A stretch of DNA of 64,000 nt from Ambrosia x helenae (GCA_030844895.1 CM061229.1:125269546-125333545); one strand, 5' to 3'. Positions 1 through 10,639 are shown, numbered from the stretch's first letter. Made by a program: numbers and translations. The notes: generated by a model from the sequence alone, not told the origin.

Positions 1-220
1 GTTCTTCAGGGATAACATGTTTGTTTGCAAGACAAAGGCTTGCACCTGTATCTACGTAACAGTGTAGAGTTATAGTTTTATATCCCGAAAAGAATATCTT
101 TCCTTTGATATAAATAGAATTTGGATTAGTAATATTTGAATAAACTAATTCATTATCCTTTTCAGGAAAAATTTTCCTATTTGGACATTCGTTGGCATAG
201 TGCCCTTCTTCTGAGCATAT
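1..220 (-). pseudogene. Endogenous caulimovirid polymerase polyprotein, protease end (partial)
   Basis: Minus-strand reading gives an aspartic-protease core, YVDTGASLC, with the catalytic Asp-Thr-Gly codons at about 52-44. In caulimovirids this domain heads the protease/reverse transcriptase/RNase H polyprotein; the rest lies beyond the left edge. The frame is open from about 220 to base 1 and is the same frame as the zinc knuckle of the coat-protein ORF just upstream. In CaMV-type viruses the coat and polymerase ORFs normally use different frames, so either an ancestral fusion or decay by indels is possible. No separate start codon can be assigned. Neighbouring stops show that this is an inactive integrated copy. 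Confidence 0.8.
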
Positions 221-1408
221 CTAGCAACGACATTTCTTTTTACCTTGAGGACAAACCTTAGGTTTTTCTTTAGAAAAGTATTTTCCCGGAGTAAATTTTC
301 TTTTCTTAGTTTTCTAAAACTTTCTTTTTGATGTATGTTTATATTTCTTTTTAAAATAAGTTTTGGTATGACAGCCAAAAGATAACTGTGGAATTTCGGT
401 GAGTTTTTCACAACAATTTTTGTTAAATTTCTTTAACTGTTTTTGTTTGTTAGAAAAATCACAGTATACCGCAATTTCTTCTTTAACAATCCTTGTGGCA
501 AATCCAAGAGAATGCATTGTCATAGCATTATTTTCTTTGTTCCATCTTTCTTTGGCTTTTTCACCAATGATAGGAATTTTCATGAGATAGGCTTCTATCC
601 AAGAGTGGTATTCTTCAGAATTTAGTTTATAGAGATTTTTCTCAAATACACAAGTAAAATCGTCAAGAAGACATATATCACAAAGTTGAGATTTTGTTAA
701 AACTTGTCTCGCTTGTTCGAGCAATTTTTGATTTTTGAAGTCTTTATTAGTTAAATAATCAAGACCAAAAAACATCATATATATGGCATTAATGATTTGA
801 TCAAAGAGATCATTCCCATGTAAAGTTTCACTCCAATTTGTTCCTTTAATGAAATCTTGAACTATTCCTGATGACTTATGCTCAACTAAAAGTAAAACAG
901 CTTTAGCGCTAGAGAATTCGTCTTCATTAGATTGAATAATCAAGTTTATTTCAGTGGTCCATTTATCAATTACCTCTTTTCTTTTCCTTTGATCAAAGAT
1001 GCAATCTAATTTTATGGTGTCAATAGCAGTTGAACTTCCATTTTTAGAATCTTTTTCAGAATTTGGTATACCTTTGTGATATGGCATGGTGAATTCTGTT
1101 TTTACATTTCGAGGCATTCTCGTGCTACTAGAACTAGCGCGCGAGTGATTTACCCTGTATCTAGGTTTTTCTTCTTCCGAAGAAGATTCATCTTCTTCAT
1201 CTTCTGTTTTAGGTTCATGTAAAACAAAAACTGATTCACTGTTTTCAGGAAAGTATTTTTCTTTCAGTTCTTTATTTTCAGAAAATTTTTGTTCACATTC
1301 GTTGTCACTAAGTGTCATTAGTTGAACAAGTTCATTTATCTGTTCCCCAGACAAGGTTTCTAATTTTTCATCAAAAGCTTGTTCTAACTTTTGAGTGATA
1401 GAGGCCAT
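185..1408 (-). pseudogene. Endogenous caulimovirid coat protein with zinc knuckle
   Basis: The first ATG is at 1408-1406, one base after the stop of the preceding ORF. The N-terminal part is acidic with E/D-rich runs. A central capsid-like region follows, then a Lys-rich tail and a CCHC zinc knuckle whose Cys/His codons lie at about 232-185 (C-x-C, C, GH, then NEC). Acidic N-terminus, basic tail and CCHC box are the layout of caulimovirid coat proteins. Two in-frame TAG codons, at 316-314 and 223-221 (the second inside the knuckle), break the gene. It sits in canonical order between the virion-associated-protein-like ORF and the protease. It is an old integrated copy, not a functional viral gene. 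Confidence 0.85.
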
Positions 1409-1409
1409 T

Positions 1410-1643
1410 TTATCCACAAGACAAAATAGTTTTTATATCATTTAGTTTTTGTATATCTTTCTTTAAGATATAATTTTTTCGATGGAAATCGGTTAATTCG
1501 TTAAGTTTATCATACGGATGGATACTCCAATTGATATGAAGCTCAATAATTCTTTGATTATTTCTTTCTATGAAAAAATAGTGTCTAGATTTTTCTAATT
1601 CAATCTTTCTAAAAGAATTTTTAATTTGACTTCTGTTTGTCAT
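1410..1643 (-). CDS. Small ORF between virion-associated protein and coat protein of the endogenous pararetrovirus
   Basis: This is an open frame of about 77 codons from an ATG at 1643; an upstream TTG would extend it slightly. It overlaps the end of the upstream virion-associated-protein-like ORF by about 23 bp and stops (TAA, 1412-1410) one base before the coat-protein ATG, which fits a polycistronic arrangement. The peptide is rich in Lys, Ile, Asn and His. I recognise no domain. It may be a genus-specific accessory ORF or an N-terminal part of the coat ORF displaced by a frameshift. Confidence 0.4.
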   Translation of the reverse strand: MTNRSQIKNSFRKIELEKSRHYFFIERNNQRIIELHINWSIHPYDKLNELTDFHRKNYILKKDIQKLNDIKTILSCG

Positions 1644-1956
1644 TTGAAGTTGATCCAAAGGGCCATGTAAGAGCGTTTGGACTTTTAGAACTTCCTAGTG
1701 AAGGATTTACTACATTGAAATTAGGAAAAGAATACTTTTGAAAACCTTTTAGTTTGGTAAAATTCTTTTCTTTATGTTCTTCAAGATTTACTTCTTGAGT
1801 CTCAATTGTATCAAGTTTTTCAGAAACTTCTTTAAATTTTTCAGAAACGTCTTTAATAATTTTTGCCGCAATGGCTTTTAAATTTTCATTTGTAGAGACT
1901 CTTTCTATTTTTCTAGCTAATTCTTTAATTAGCTCTTCTATCCTGACAAGAGACAT
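1621..1956 (-). CDS. Virion-associated-protein-like ORF of endogenous pararetrovirus
   Basis: The ORF encodes 111 aa and starts at an ATG. The first about 70 residues are a heptad-patterned, Leu/Ile/Lys/Glu-rich coiled coil. The C-terminal third carries the motif ALTWPF near residue 95, followed by a short basic tail. In caulimoviruses the virion-associated protein is a small protein with an N-terminal coiled coil (tetramerisation, partner binding) and a conserved C-terminal nucleic-acid-binding segment of this kind. Its position between the movement-protein side and the coat protein fits. The frame is uninterrupted, unlike its neighbours. Confidence 0.7.
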   Translation of the reverse strand: MSLVRIEELIKELARKIERVSTNENLKAIAAKIIKDVSEKFKEVSEKLDTIETQEVNLEEHKEKNFTKLKGFQKYSFPNFNVVNPSLGSSKSPNALTWPFGSTSNDKQKSN

Positions 1957-1968
1957 ATTAATTTAAAT

Positions 1969-2184
1969 TTAAGGACTTTGACTTCCTATAACTTCTTTTA
2001 AGAGTTCTCCATATTTATCTATTCTATTTGACATAGACGATATGGTTCTCATCAGTTGAATTTCTGATGGACAAGTTTCTCTTGAAGTTAGGGAGTGTCC
2101 TGAGAAACTATGTCTTGGTCTAGAATATGATTCTTTTGGTGTTAAAGAATCTCCCGAGAAACTACATCTAGGTCTAGAACTCAT
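1969..2184 (-). CDS. Small Ser/Arg-rich ORF with internal duplication (endogenous pararetrovirus)
   Basis: This is a 71-aa ORF just downstream of the movement protein. Its first about 36 residues are two tandem copies of an 18-residue unit, SRPRCSFSGDSLTPKESY and SRPRHSFSGHSLTSRETC. A short helical tail follows. The slot is where a CaMV-type genome carries the much longer aphid-transmission factor; nothing resembling that protein is seen. It may be the shrunken remnant of such an ORF or an unrelated accessory ORF. No function is assigned. Confidence 0.45.
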   Translation of the reverse strand: MSSRPRCSFSGDSLTPKESYSRPRHSFSGHSLTSRETCPSEIQLMRTISSMSNRIDKYGELLKEVIGSQSP

Positions 2185-2196
2185 AACTTGTTTTTT

Positions 2197-3015
2197 TCAA
2201 GCAATATTAATCGCCCAATTTTCTTGTATTTGTGAGGGTTCGGTGAACCTACTTCCTTCAACAGTACCTATTTCTGAAAATATATCATCTAAGGATATTT
2301 TTTCTTTTTCTTTATACTCAATAGAATGAGTACTATTAGTTAAAGCATACGAAATTAAATAATTAATCGTAAAAACTTTGTTCCCTGGTTCCATAAGATC
2401 AGTTCTTTCACACTGATGTATGAAACTTAAGGTTTTATCGAAATCTTTTGAATCTCGATGTAAGGCAAACTTAGGATATACGGTGAACATGAATTTTCCG
2501 TAAGCTAAGTTTCCTTGAATTGCACCTAAAAGTGCATCTTGTCTGTTGATGATTCTGTTATCAACAAGTGCCATTTTTATGGGAAAGTTAATCCCGTCTC
2601 TAAATTGAGCTTTTAAAAGGATTTTTACAGCTCCTATATGTACTTTATTCATGGATTTTCTTAATTCAGGTTTAATAGCTAATAGTCGTTTTGCTATTTC
2701 TCCTTTAGTTAAGAGTGGTAAATAACATCTTCATGATGTTTCTTTTATGTCAACTGAAAGTTCTTCAGTATTATAGCAATAAAAATTTTTATTTGTTCTT
2801 GAGAAAGCTTTAGAAACAAGACTTCGTAAATTACTAGGCTGATTAAAAATGTGCCTATTATCAAGCTTGAGCTTAAGCTTGTTAATTTTGTTTAAACAAT
2901 CTGAATTAATCATATAGTCTGATTGAAAACCTTTTTCGTTTTCACTGAAGCTTATAATTTCAGTGATTTGATCAGATTCCTTAGAATCGGTTTTTATAAT
3001 GGTAATATCTTCCAT
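2197..3015 (-). pseudogene. Endogenous caulimovirid movement protein, broken by one stop
   Basis: One continuous frame of about 273 codons runs from the ATG at 3015 to a stop at 2197, interrupted only by TGA at 2733-2731. The central segment (from about 2650 downward) matches the 30K-type caulimovirus movement protein, with recognisable runs such as KMALVDNRI and GNLAYGKFMFTVYPK. The family makes tubules through plasmodesmata for cell-to-cell movement. The length is somewhat below that of CaMV-type movement proteins. It is the first gene of the minus-strand block and abuts, head-to-head, the oppositely oriented transactivator remnant. Confidence 0.85.
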
Positions 3016-3026
3016 TTAGAAAAAAA

Positions 3027-3809
3027 TGTTTATCTAGAGCCAAGGCTAGATCTCTAAGTCAAACTGATTTCGAGAAAGAACACATCTATACAGAAGACAA
3101 GGCAACTAAAAGTCTTATTATCTTTTGTCCAGGTGCAGAACCAGAACTTGTTTCTCTAGCATTTATGGCTGGATTAATTAAGTTTATATACCCTTCTCCG
3201 AATTTATTAGAAATTAGCCATTTTTCGGAAGGAATAAAGAAAGCTATCAAAAACTTTCGTAAAACGATTGCTGCAGCAAGAGACGTGGACATCTTTATTA
3301 AGTGTAACTCTATACTTCCTGACTGGTATCAAGGAAATTCGTTCCAAAGCTACCTTCATCTAGAAATCGGTATTGCCAAAGCAAGAACCGTCAATCCTTC
3401 CAAAAGCATGGAATGAAGTTTCGAAGACCCCGAAAATTGGGTGGAAATCAGAGTCAGAGGATTCTTAAAATCCTTGATAACCTGCAAAAAATTAAAGTGG
3501 GAAGCTTTAATAAAGTTAATTATTGTAGTAACAACTGCATAATTACAAGTTACAGCGGTATTCCACTACCCAAACATGAAAAGGAAGCTTTAGAAAAAAA
3601 TAGAGCAACGTATTATCTTCAATAAAGTAGAGGCGGGTCCCATCACCAAAGAAAAACTCTGCCAAAAACTTCAACGCACCTATGAAAATCATAATTGCGA
3701 ATATTGTGCAAATAATACAACTAAAGAAAGTAGCTCCTCTCATTTGGACAGCTACACTTCCGAAGAAGACACAAGAGAACTGGACCCAACACATGGGTAT
3801 GTCGATTAG
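3027..3809 (+). pseudogene. Endogenous caulimovirid transactivator/viroplasmin, 3' part, broken
   Basis: A plus-strand frame (position divisible by three) can be followed from about 3030 to TAG at 3807-3809, with in-frame stops at 3414-3416, 3540-3542 and 3591-3593. Segments such as FCPGAEPELVSLAFMAGLI and the following FIYPSPNLLEISHF resemble the core of the caulimovirid inclusion-body protein/translational transactivator. Near the end a CEYC pair recalls the C-terminal zinc-binding region. The gene lies opposite to the movement-to-protease block, so the integrant is rearranged. It is followed at once by the promoter-like sequence, as in free caulimovirus genomes. Confidence 0.75.
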
Positions 3810-3814
3810 AAAAA

Positions 3815-3880
3815 CGTCATGCATGACGAATTAAGGAGGCTAGTTTAGTCTTTTGTACAAATCTTCTCCTAGTATATAAA
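3815..3880 (+). promoter_or_regulatory. Pararetroviral pregenomic-promoter-like region (as-1-like plus TATA)
   Basis: The 14-bp palindrome CGTCATGCATGACG (3815-3828) holds two inverted TGACG motifs, the binding core of TGA bZIP factors in the as-1 element of the 35S promoter. TATATAAA follows at 3873-3880. The spacing and the position just after the transactivator stop match the caulimovirus pregenomic promoter. Activity is inferred only. Confidence 0.65.
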
Positions 3881-3999
3881 GGAGATTGATTTTAGTTAAT
3901 GATCATCCAATGCTCTCCTCCAAAATTCCCATCCTAAAAAATTAGCATGTGTAACTAAACTCCCTCGCTTAAGGGGAGCTATGTAAATACGATCAAGAA

Positions 4000-4033
4000 G
4001 TTCTTCCCTTGGGAAGAACAGTTATGAAATAAA
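4000..4033 (+). promoter_or_regulatory. Perfect palindrome and poly(A) signal in the pararetroviral leader
   Basis: GTTCTTCCCTTGGGAAGAAC (4000-4019) is a perfect 20-nt palindrome able to form a 9-bp stem. AATAAA follows at 4028-4033, about 150 bp after the TATA box. Caulimovirids place a poly(A) signal downstream of the pregenomic start in this way. A looser stem, CTCCC...GGGGAG, lies just upstream at about 3960-3977. Confidence 0.5.
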
Positions 4034-4149
4034 ACTTTCCTTTCCTATATATCCTAAATTGTTTATGTCAAACTTGTAAAACCTGGAGCCCTGGAGCCAT
4101 GAAAGAGTACCGTTTAGGCAGAAGGCCATAGGGAAATGCTGGTTGGGTT

Positions 4150-4719
4150 TAGGGGTGTTCTTTTTTATCCGAAACCCGAAACCCGACCCGAATTCAAGGT
4201 CACCCGACCCGAATAAGATAATACCCGAAAACCCGAACCCGAATAACTAAAACCCGACCAACCCGAACCTTAAATGGATAGGTTATCGGGTCAATTTTCC
4301 CTAACAAAAAACCCGAACAACCCGACCCGAAGAACCCGAAATCCAAAACCCGAATAAAAACCCGAACATGTAATGTCTTTTTTATAGATGTGTTTAAGTT
4401 TAGATTCTTTGGCATCTTAAACATCAAGTTTTAGGAATTTTAAACACTATTATATCATGTCGTTAAATAATATTTAAGTTTTGATAATATTTTTCTTAGT
4501 AGCACGTGAATTTTCATGATATTTTTGCAAGAAAAAAAAAACAATTTTCATATTACATATAAACCCGAAAACCGAACAACCCGGCCCGAATTAACCCGGA
4601 CCTGAATAACCTCAACCCGACAAACCCGAACTTTAAATGGTTCGGTTATCGGGTCACTTTTTGTCAACAAAAAACCCGAAAAAACCCGACCCGAAAAAAT
4701 AACCCGAAGAACACCCCTA
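4150..4719. mobile_element. Non-autonomous hAT-type element 1 (570 bp)
   Basis: Termini are TAGGGGTGTTC and GAACACCCCTA. The flanks are the identical 8-bp duplication GTTGGGTT (4142-4149 and 4720-4727), diagnostic of hAT. Both ends are packed with ACCCGAA/ACCCGACCCGAA repeats, inverted between the left and right halves; the middle is AT-rich without coding capacity. Confidence 0.9.
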
Positions 4720-4888
4720 GTTGGGTTGGTACATTGCAGGGATCATTTGCGGTTTAGATATTAAAGAAAGGTATTATTTTATTTTATGCTGTTAAATAAC
4801 TTCAAAGTATTTATTTAGTCTCTCCTTAAGCATTAATTAATATACGTTTTACAAACAAAAAATAATCATAACTTTCAAGTTTTCAAAA

Positions 4889-5775
4889 ATGCGTCCATCG
4901 CTAAAATTAAAATCTTCAAGAGATACCTTCTCTATGACAATTATAGAATTGTCAATCAATGCATCTTCAATTGTCAAGATGCTTTACCAAATGTCCGTAA
5001 CATTACATACAAGATACATGATATGTGTATTCAACATGATCAATCATGATGTCTACAATACATACACAAATGATCCTTTAACTTTGAAGGTATCATCAAA
5101 TTTATGCAATAGATACACATATGATCCCTTAACTCTTAAGGTATCGTTAAATCCCGCAACATGGCCATATTTGTAATGACAAAGTCTGGTAGTTTCATGA
5201 TTATGAGTTGTCCCACTGGTCTTGACTTTAGAAGCATCCAAAGGAAACATATTATTTGCAACCAAATTAACCCTCCCTTATCAACTTAGATTGAGTTTCT
5301 TTGTGAACAATAGAACATGCATTGTCATAAAAAAATTAAAGCATAACCCTTCCTCATTAACTGTCCAACACTCATAAGATTGTATTCAAGATTAGGTGCA
5401 TAATAAACATCATCCAAATAATTAAATGTACCATTATTCATCTTGATCTTGATTGTTCCCTTTCCTTCTACTGCCAGATTCTTTTTATCTCCAAGTTTGA
5501 CTGCCAACTTGAATGAATCATCCAAAGTAGTGAAGCTGCTCTTCACACTAGTTATATGGTTTGAACATCTTGAGTCTATAAACCAAAGACTAGGATTTTC
5601 ATGTTCACTTGGACTGAGAGCCACAGAGAGATATGATACTTCATCATCATTGACTTGTTCCTCATCTAGATTTGCTGCAACTTTAGCCTGTTCCTCTTCA
5701 TTGAACCAACAGTCTCTCTTTGCATGCCCAAACCTGTTACACTAATAACATTGAGGGCCTCTATTCCTGTCATCA
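4889..5775 (-). pseudogene. Copia gag zinc knuckle, protease and pre-integrase fragment
   Basis: Reading from 5775 downward: a CCHC zinc knuckle (C, then CNRFGHAKRDC, with an in-frame TAG after the first Cys), an acidic linker, and a copia aspartic protease with WFIDSRCSNHIT, in which the usual Gly after Asp-Ser is Arg. Then come VYYAPNLEYNLMSVGQL and, after a small frameshift near 5325, a GAG-pre-integrase segment (LCHYKYGHV, usually LWH). A tandem duplication of about 40 bp lies at 5060-5160. Integrase core and RT are not seen. The matching gag lies at 22260-22740 on the same strand, so this is the 3' half of a gene split by the CACTA composite. Confidence 0.85.
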
Positions 5776-6204
5776 TTCGATCTAATGTAGGTCTTTACCC
5801 ACATATAGTATTTGTGGGAAAAAAGGCTGTAATGTGTTGGGTTTTGCGTTTACCTACACATAAATTAAGTGTAATGATGTGTAGACTTAGGAATATGGAA
5901 GTAGATCATTAAGCACATATAAATTATGTGTAGGTATACAACAAGCTATACCTACATATACATATGTAGCTAAAAGTATGTTATATGTTTGGTTAAACGT
6001 ATAGCAACTTGTTAAGATGGATTATGACGTGGCACATGACGTGGACTGTGATGTGGCAGATGACATGAAAGCTGACATGGCGCATGACGTGGTCGGTGAC
6101 ATCGCATATGACATGGCAGCTGAATCGCACTATGGTTATGACACGTGTCACAAATATATATGTTGGTAAATGTAAAATTATGTGTAGGTAAACATTCACC
6201 ACGA

Positions 6205-6236
<32 letters not shown>

Positions 6237-6413
6237 ATAATTATCAAATATATACACAAACAAATACAAAAACAAGTATATAAAGACATGCGACCAAATT
6301 ATCATTGTTAATAAAAACATCATCATTCAAGAAACCAAACAAATACTTAAACAAACAAAAGAAAATCTATCCCTAAGTTAATAATGAGTTATATAAAATT
6401 ACTAAAAAAAACT

Positions 6414-8980
6414 TTAGTCATCGGTACTTTCATCACTCTCTAGTATATCACCTTGAGAATGTTCTGTTGTGCTTGATGAAGAAGGCATAATACTTAGGGG
6501 TGTTCAAAGTCGGATAATCCGAAATTCGGATATCCGAAATTCGGATATCCGAAATTCGGATAATCCGAAATTTCGGATAGTCGATTTTGGGATCCGAATC
6601 CGAATCCGAAATTTCGGATATCCGAATTTCGGATATCCGAAATTTCGGATTCGGATTCGGATTATCCAACGGATTATCCGAACCTTAAAAAAAAAAAAAA
6701 AAAACCCTTCCCCTTTATTTTTAGTCTAAAACCATAACCTGTTTAAAGTTTAAACCAAACATTCAAAAGTTTCAACCATTCAAAGATGTCCGACATACAT
6801 AAACATTCAAAACATACGAAGTTTAAACAACCACAAACAAAACAACTACGAAATTACAAAGATAAGTTCCAAATGTAGTTCGTGAACACTTAAACATTTA
6901 AAACGACAAATCCAGCCATAAGCACTTGTAAACATCCATTATCCAACCCTTGTAAACCTGCAATAAGCCAATAATACACATATTAGTTAAGTACATTCAA
7001 AACATATATGTTTTTTGGGTGCTTCTATTGGGATAGAAACTAATTTAAATACCACTCCTCTAGTCCTCTGTTCCTTTGTTTTATTATCCATGTTCCCCAT
7101 GTAGTGACAAACTGACAATTGAATTTGCACATTTACATTTATGCTTCTGTTCCTTTATTTACTAGTGTAAACCTCTACACTTAAACCATTAAAAGGATTG
7201 ATAATCACTGGAATAAAAGTTAAAACTGGGTGATATATACCTGTGTATTTAGTAGAAATATAATTACCTTAAGCCGACTCCGTTTCATGACTTTCATCAA
7301 CGTACCGAGGGAGTTTCACTTGCAGCCGCGGGTGGACATGGGGGTTTTCCATTTTTTTTTGTTTTTGCTTTTTCTTTGAAACCACCTCATTTTCAGAAAC
7401 TAGTTCACAATCTGAGTTGTTTTGATCAGGATTTTCCATTGAAATAGCTAACTCTACAAGAAAACAACCAAAATAACAAACAAACATAAGAATCATTGTA
7501 AGAAAAAACCAAAATAACAAAGTAAATATAATAACAAATCTGAATCATGTTATTGTTAAAAAAATAGTTATACTCGAAATAATATTGTGTCCAGATCCAA
7601 CAAATGACATAATATTTCAAGTCAAAATAAGTCTTTGACTTTTAGGCAAACTAAAAGGAAATCGGAACTAACAGCAACAATTACAAACAATTTAAAAGTT
7701 GTAATATTATACAACTAACATAAGATTAATAATAATATTAAGTATTAACAATAATAAAAATAGCAACAGCCAACAAGTAGGGAAACAAAACTTAAACAAA
7801 GAAAAACTAACAGTAATGAAGTTGAGGGTAGTGGTCTGGTGTAAGCCGGGGTTGTGGAGATCGGGACTACGGAGGTCGGAGCTGTGGACGCCGGGTCGGA
7901 GCTGTGGAGGAAGCTTTAGAGTTCAGACTTCAGACTAGAGAGGAAGGGAGGAGAAATATGGAGCGGCGCATTTTGATTTTTGGGTTTGGGTTATGAGGTT
8001 AGGGTTAAATTATGTTATATATAGTCTATATAATATTATATATATTTTTTTATTTTTTTATTTTCGGATTCGGATAATCCGAATTATCCGAAATTTTTCA
8101 AAATCAGGATCCGAATCCGAATCCGAAATTTCGGATAATCCGATTTTCGGATATCCGAAAATCGGATTATCCAAAATTTCGGATAATTCGGATTCGGATT
8201 ATCGGATTTTTCGGATTCGAATTCGGATTCGGATTTTTTTGAACACCCCTAATAATACTATTCTCAATTAGTGATTGTTCCATAATTGCACATTTAGTTG
8301 TCACTGTTTGAAGTCGATCCACTAGTTTGTCATAAGTAGGACACTTTGATCCTTAAGTAGTACACATTGTGTTATTAGCTATAACTAGATCACGTCCCCA
8401 CCCATGCAGACGAATAGAGCTTCGTCCAAGTACACTATCAGTAATCTTCTTATCGCTCATTTATTTCACTGTATGTTGGTTTCTTAGCTTCATTATTTCA
8501 TCATTTTAACAAAAAAGAAGAGAAATACTACAAATTACCAAATAATGAATATATAGCGGTAGAAATGAATACGTAAACTTACATATATTGTAGCCACGCC
8601 ATTAGATATCCCACCTTTTTCCTCATCCCAATGTGTAAGCTGTCAAGTCTCAAGTTGACCAGATGAAGATTCCAAATCCAAGCCACGGTCAATGTGATAC
8701 CGTATAGTACTTTTCGATCCATTTTTGCAATCTAGTTTTCGTTTTCCACATGCAATAACTTTCTTTTTTGCAATTTCCTTCAAAGACATACAACCAAATT
8801 TCACATAAAATATGATAAAATTTGATAATAAATAATAAGATAATAACAGAAAGATCGAAACAATGGTGGTAGTACATTTATCGATCAGACGTCTGCAAAC
8901 GAGATAAAAGAATGAAACAAGAGGACACACAACCGACAAGTTACAGAAAAAGCCATTGCTACAAAACATACGCAACATTT
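6414..8980 (-). pseudogene. CACTA (En/Spm) transposase C-terminal exons, split by hAT element 2
   Basis: Reading downward: a segment with SKSTIRYHIDRG and THWDEEKGGISNGVATIY (8850-8585), an intron, then MSDKKITDSVLGRSSIRLHGWG (8460-8396), the LG-R-G-x-x-x-GxG type C-terminal motif of plant En/Spm transposases, then stops and a tail to 8252. Joining across hAT element 2 (leaving one ATAATACT) keeps the frame open into an acidic Ser-rich tail ending at TAA (6416-6414). It is clearly a pseudogene (TAA and TGA stops around 8350 and 8660). It is the coding remnant of the host CACTA element. Confidence 0.6.
6495..8251. mobile_element. hAT-type element 2 (1757 bp)
   Basis: Termini TAGGGGTGTTC and GAACACCCCTA are identical to those of element 1. 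The flanks are the perfect 8-bp duplication ATAATACT (6487-6494 and 8252-8259). Subterminal zones (6510-6670 and 8060-8240) are saturated with TTCGGATATCCGAA/CCGAAATTTCGGAT palindromes, a unit unlike that of element 1. The interior has an acidic, Lys-rich minus-strand ORF (7269-7520) and a GC-richer patch at 7830-7970. No transposase is recognised. Confidence 0.9.
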
Positions 8981-8984
8981 GATT

Positions 8985-9357
8985 AGGCTATGGCCCAACT
9001 GATGTACTATTCCACTACATACCAATAACAGTTTTAGTGATATCAAAATAAAATAATCTCACATCTAACCCAATAATGTCAATATTCCGTATTGGAGTAT
9101 CATTGTAGTTACATAACCTCAAAAAAAGGGGGGAAATTTATGGTTAGTATATAGGAAAATAACTAAAAACAAAATGAGTATAAGCATCCTTCCTGGAACT
9201 TTCGTGACGGCAATTCATCAAACATTTTATGGGCATGTTGCTTAATTCTTGTTGACAATCCAAGATTAGCAAATCCACTCCCAGCCGTACTACAATTTAT
9301 TAAAATCCTTCTAATAAAATCGATTGAAAAGGACGAGTAACACAACAATATGTTAAA
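8985..9357. other. AT-rich CACTA interior without a supported gene
   Basis: There is no splice-supported or conserved coding sequence here. A 61-codon minus-strand ORF at 9163-9348 contains HKMFDELPSRK, faintly like a pentatricopeptide repeat, but it is isolated and too short to call. Confidence 0.5.
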
Positions 9358-10008
9358 CTAGATTATACCCCGGAAACCTTCCGGGGTTGAGAAATCTAAT
9401 TTGACATATTAATCTTACATATAAAATAAAATGATGCGCTTTACAGTTACATGCAGGAAAGCTTCGGGTAGCACCTAACCTAAAACAATTAAAAATGTAT
9501 CTCCAATGTTAACGCTTAACCTTAAACAATGTATAACTCTAATATTAATATCTAACCTAAAACAATGTATAACTCCAATGCTAACGCATGTTGAAAATAA
9601 AATTCATATTTACTGAAACATAATTAGTGACTTGTCTATACATGATTAATGATTTACCTGAACACTTTGTGTTTTTTTTCCTGTATGAACAGAATCCTAC
9701 AAAAAAATTAGTCGTTTTTTTCTCCGTTTTTTATATAACAATATGGTACTCGTTGGAAAGATAATAAAACGCTCGTTAATTTGGCGTAATTTTTTTCTTT
9801 AAAAAATCTCGTATATAAAAGATATTAACGTTTAAAAATTATGGGAGAAACATAAGAGATAAGAGAGAAAAATCCAATTTTGTTTTTAAATTATTTTTTT
9901 CTAAAATATCTCAATGCCACATGGGATGACACATGACACACTCAAAGAAGAGAATGCCTCTTTGAATGCCATGTCATTAAAATGGCTTTGGTTTATTATA
10001 TGTATAGA
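9358..10008 (-). mobile_element. Non-autonomous Helitron 1 (651 bp, minus strand)
   Basis: In minus orientation the 5' end is A|TCTATACATATAATAAACC. The 3' end is the hairpin CCCCGGAAGGTTTCCGGGG followed by TATAATCTAG|T. TC start, GC-rich hairpin about 6-10 bp before CTAG, and insertion between A and T are Helitron hallmarks. Its 5' half (9640-10008) is a close inverse copy of the 5' half of the Helitron at 17989. Confidence 0.7.
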
Positions 10009-10237
10009 TATTAAATAAAATTAATTGCCAAAATGGCCCTTGAGTTTTGCCCCAAATTGCTTGTTTGATCACAAAACTTGATTTTTTGTCAAAATCGCTC
10101 TTCACAGATCAAAAATTGCCAAAATAGTCCATATTTAACTACTATTAAAAGTCAGTTAAGTTTCAGGGGCAATTTCGTCCTATATGTCCTCAGTGGCCAA
10201 AATGCCAATTAATGGAAATTTAAAAAAAAATTGAAAA

Positions 10238-10498
10238 ACGTTTTTTCGAACACGTTTTTTTTAACTCGTTTTTTTAGAACACGTTTTTTTTTCGAACACT
10301 TTTTTTCGAACACGTGTTTTTTTCGAACTCGTTTTTTTTCGAACTCGTTTTTTTTTCAAATACGCTTTTTTTCGAACACGTTTTTTTCGAACACGTTTTT
10401 TTCGAACTCGTTTTTTTTTTCGAACACGTTTTTTTTTCGAACTCGTTTTTTTTCGAACACGTTTTTTTTCAAACACGTTTTTTTTTTCGAACACGTTT
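10238..10498. repeat. Short tandem array of TTTTTTTCGAACACG-type units
   Basis: About 14 units of 16-21 bp alternate CGAACACG or CGAACTCG with runs of 6-9 T. Open frames through it on either strand are repeat artefacts. Confidence 0.85.
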
Positions 10499-10639
10499 GA
10501 ATAAAGAAGATGGAATTCATGGAGGAATTTGGAGGCGGGAATTAGAATGAGGAATAAAAATTTTGAATGTTGTCGAAAATTTGGATCTGGTTAAAAATGG
10601 CTCCGGATATTTGCACAAGTAGCAAATTTATTCAAACAA

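Noticed and set aside
6448..6729. ORFs with repeated SEIRISEI or NSDIRNSD patterns (also 7993-8271 and 4200-4427)
   Set aside because: They are translations of hAT subterminal repeats.
9163..9348. Possible pentatricopeptide-repeat fragment
   Set aside because: One short segment (HKMFDELPSRK) without neighbouring repeats; too weak.
10231..10550. Phe/Ser-rich and Lys/Arg-rich frames
   Set aside because: They are produced by the TTTTTTTCGAACACG tandem array; there is no start context or domain.
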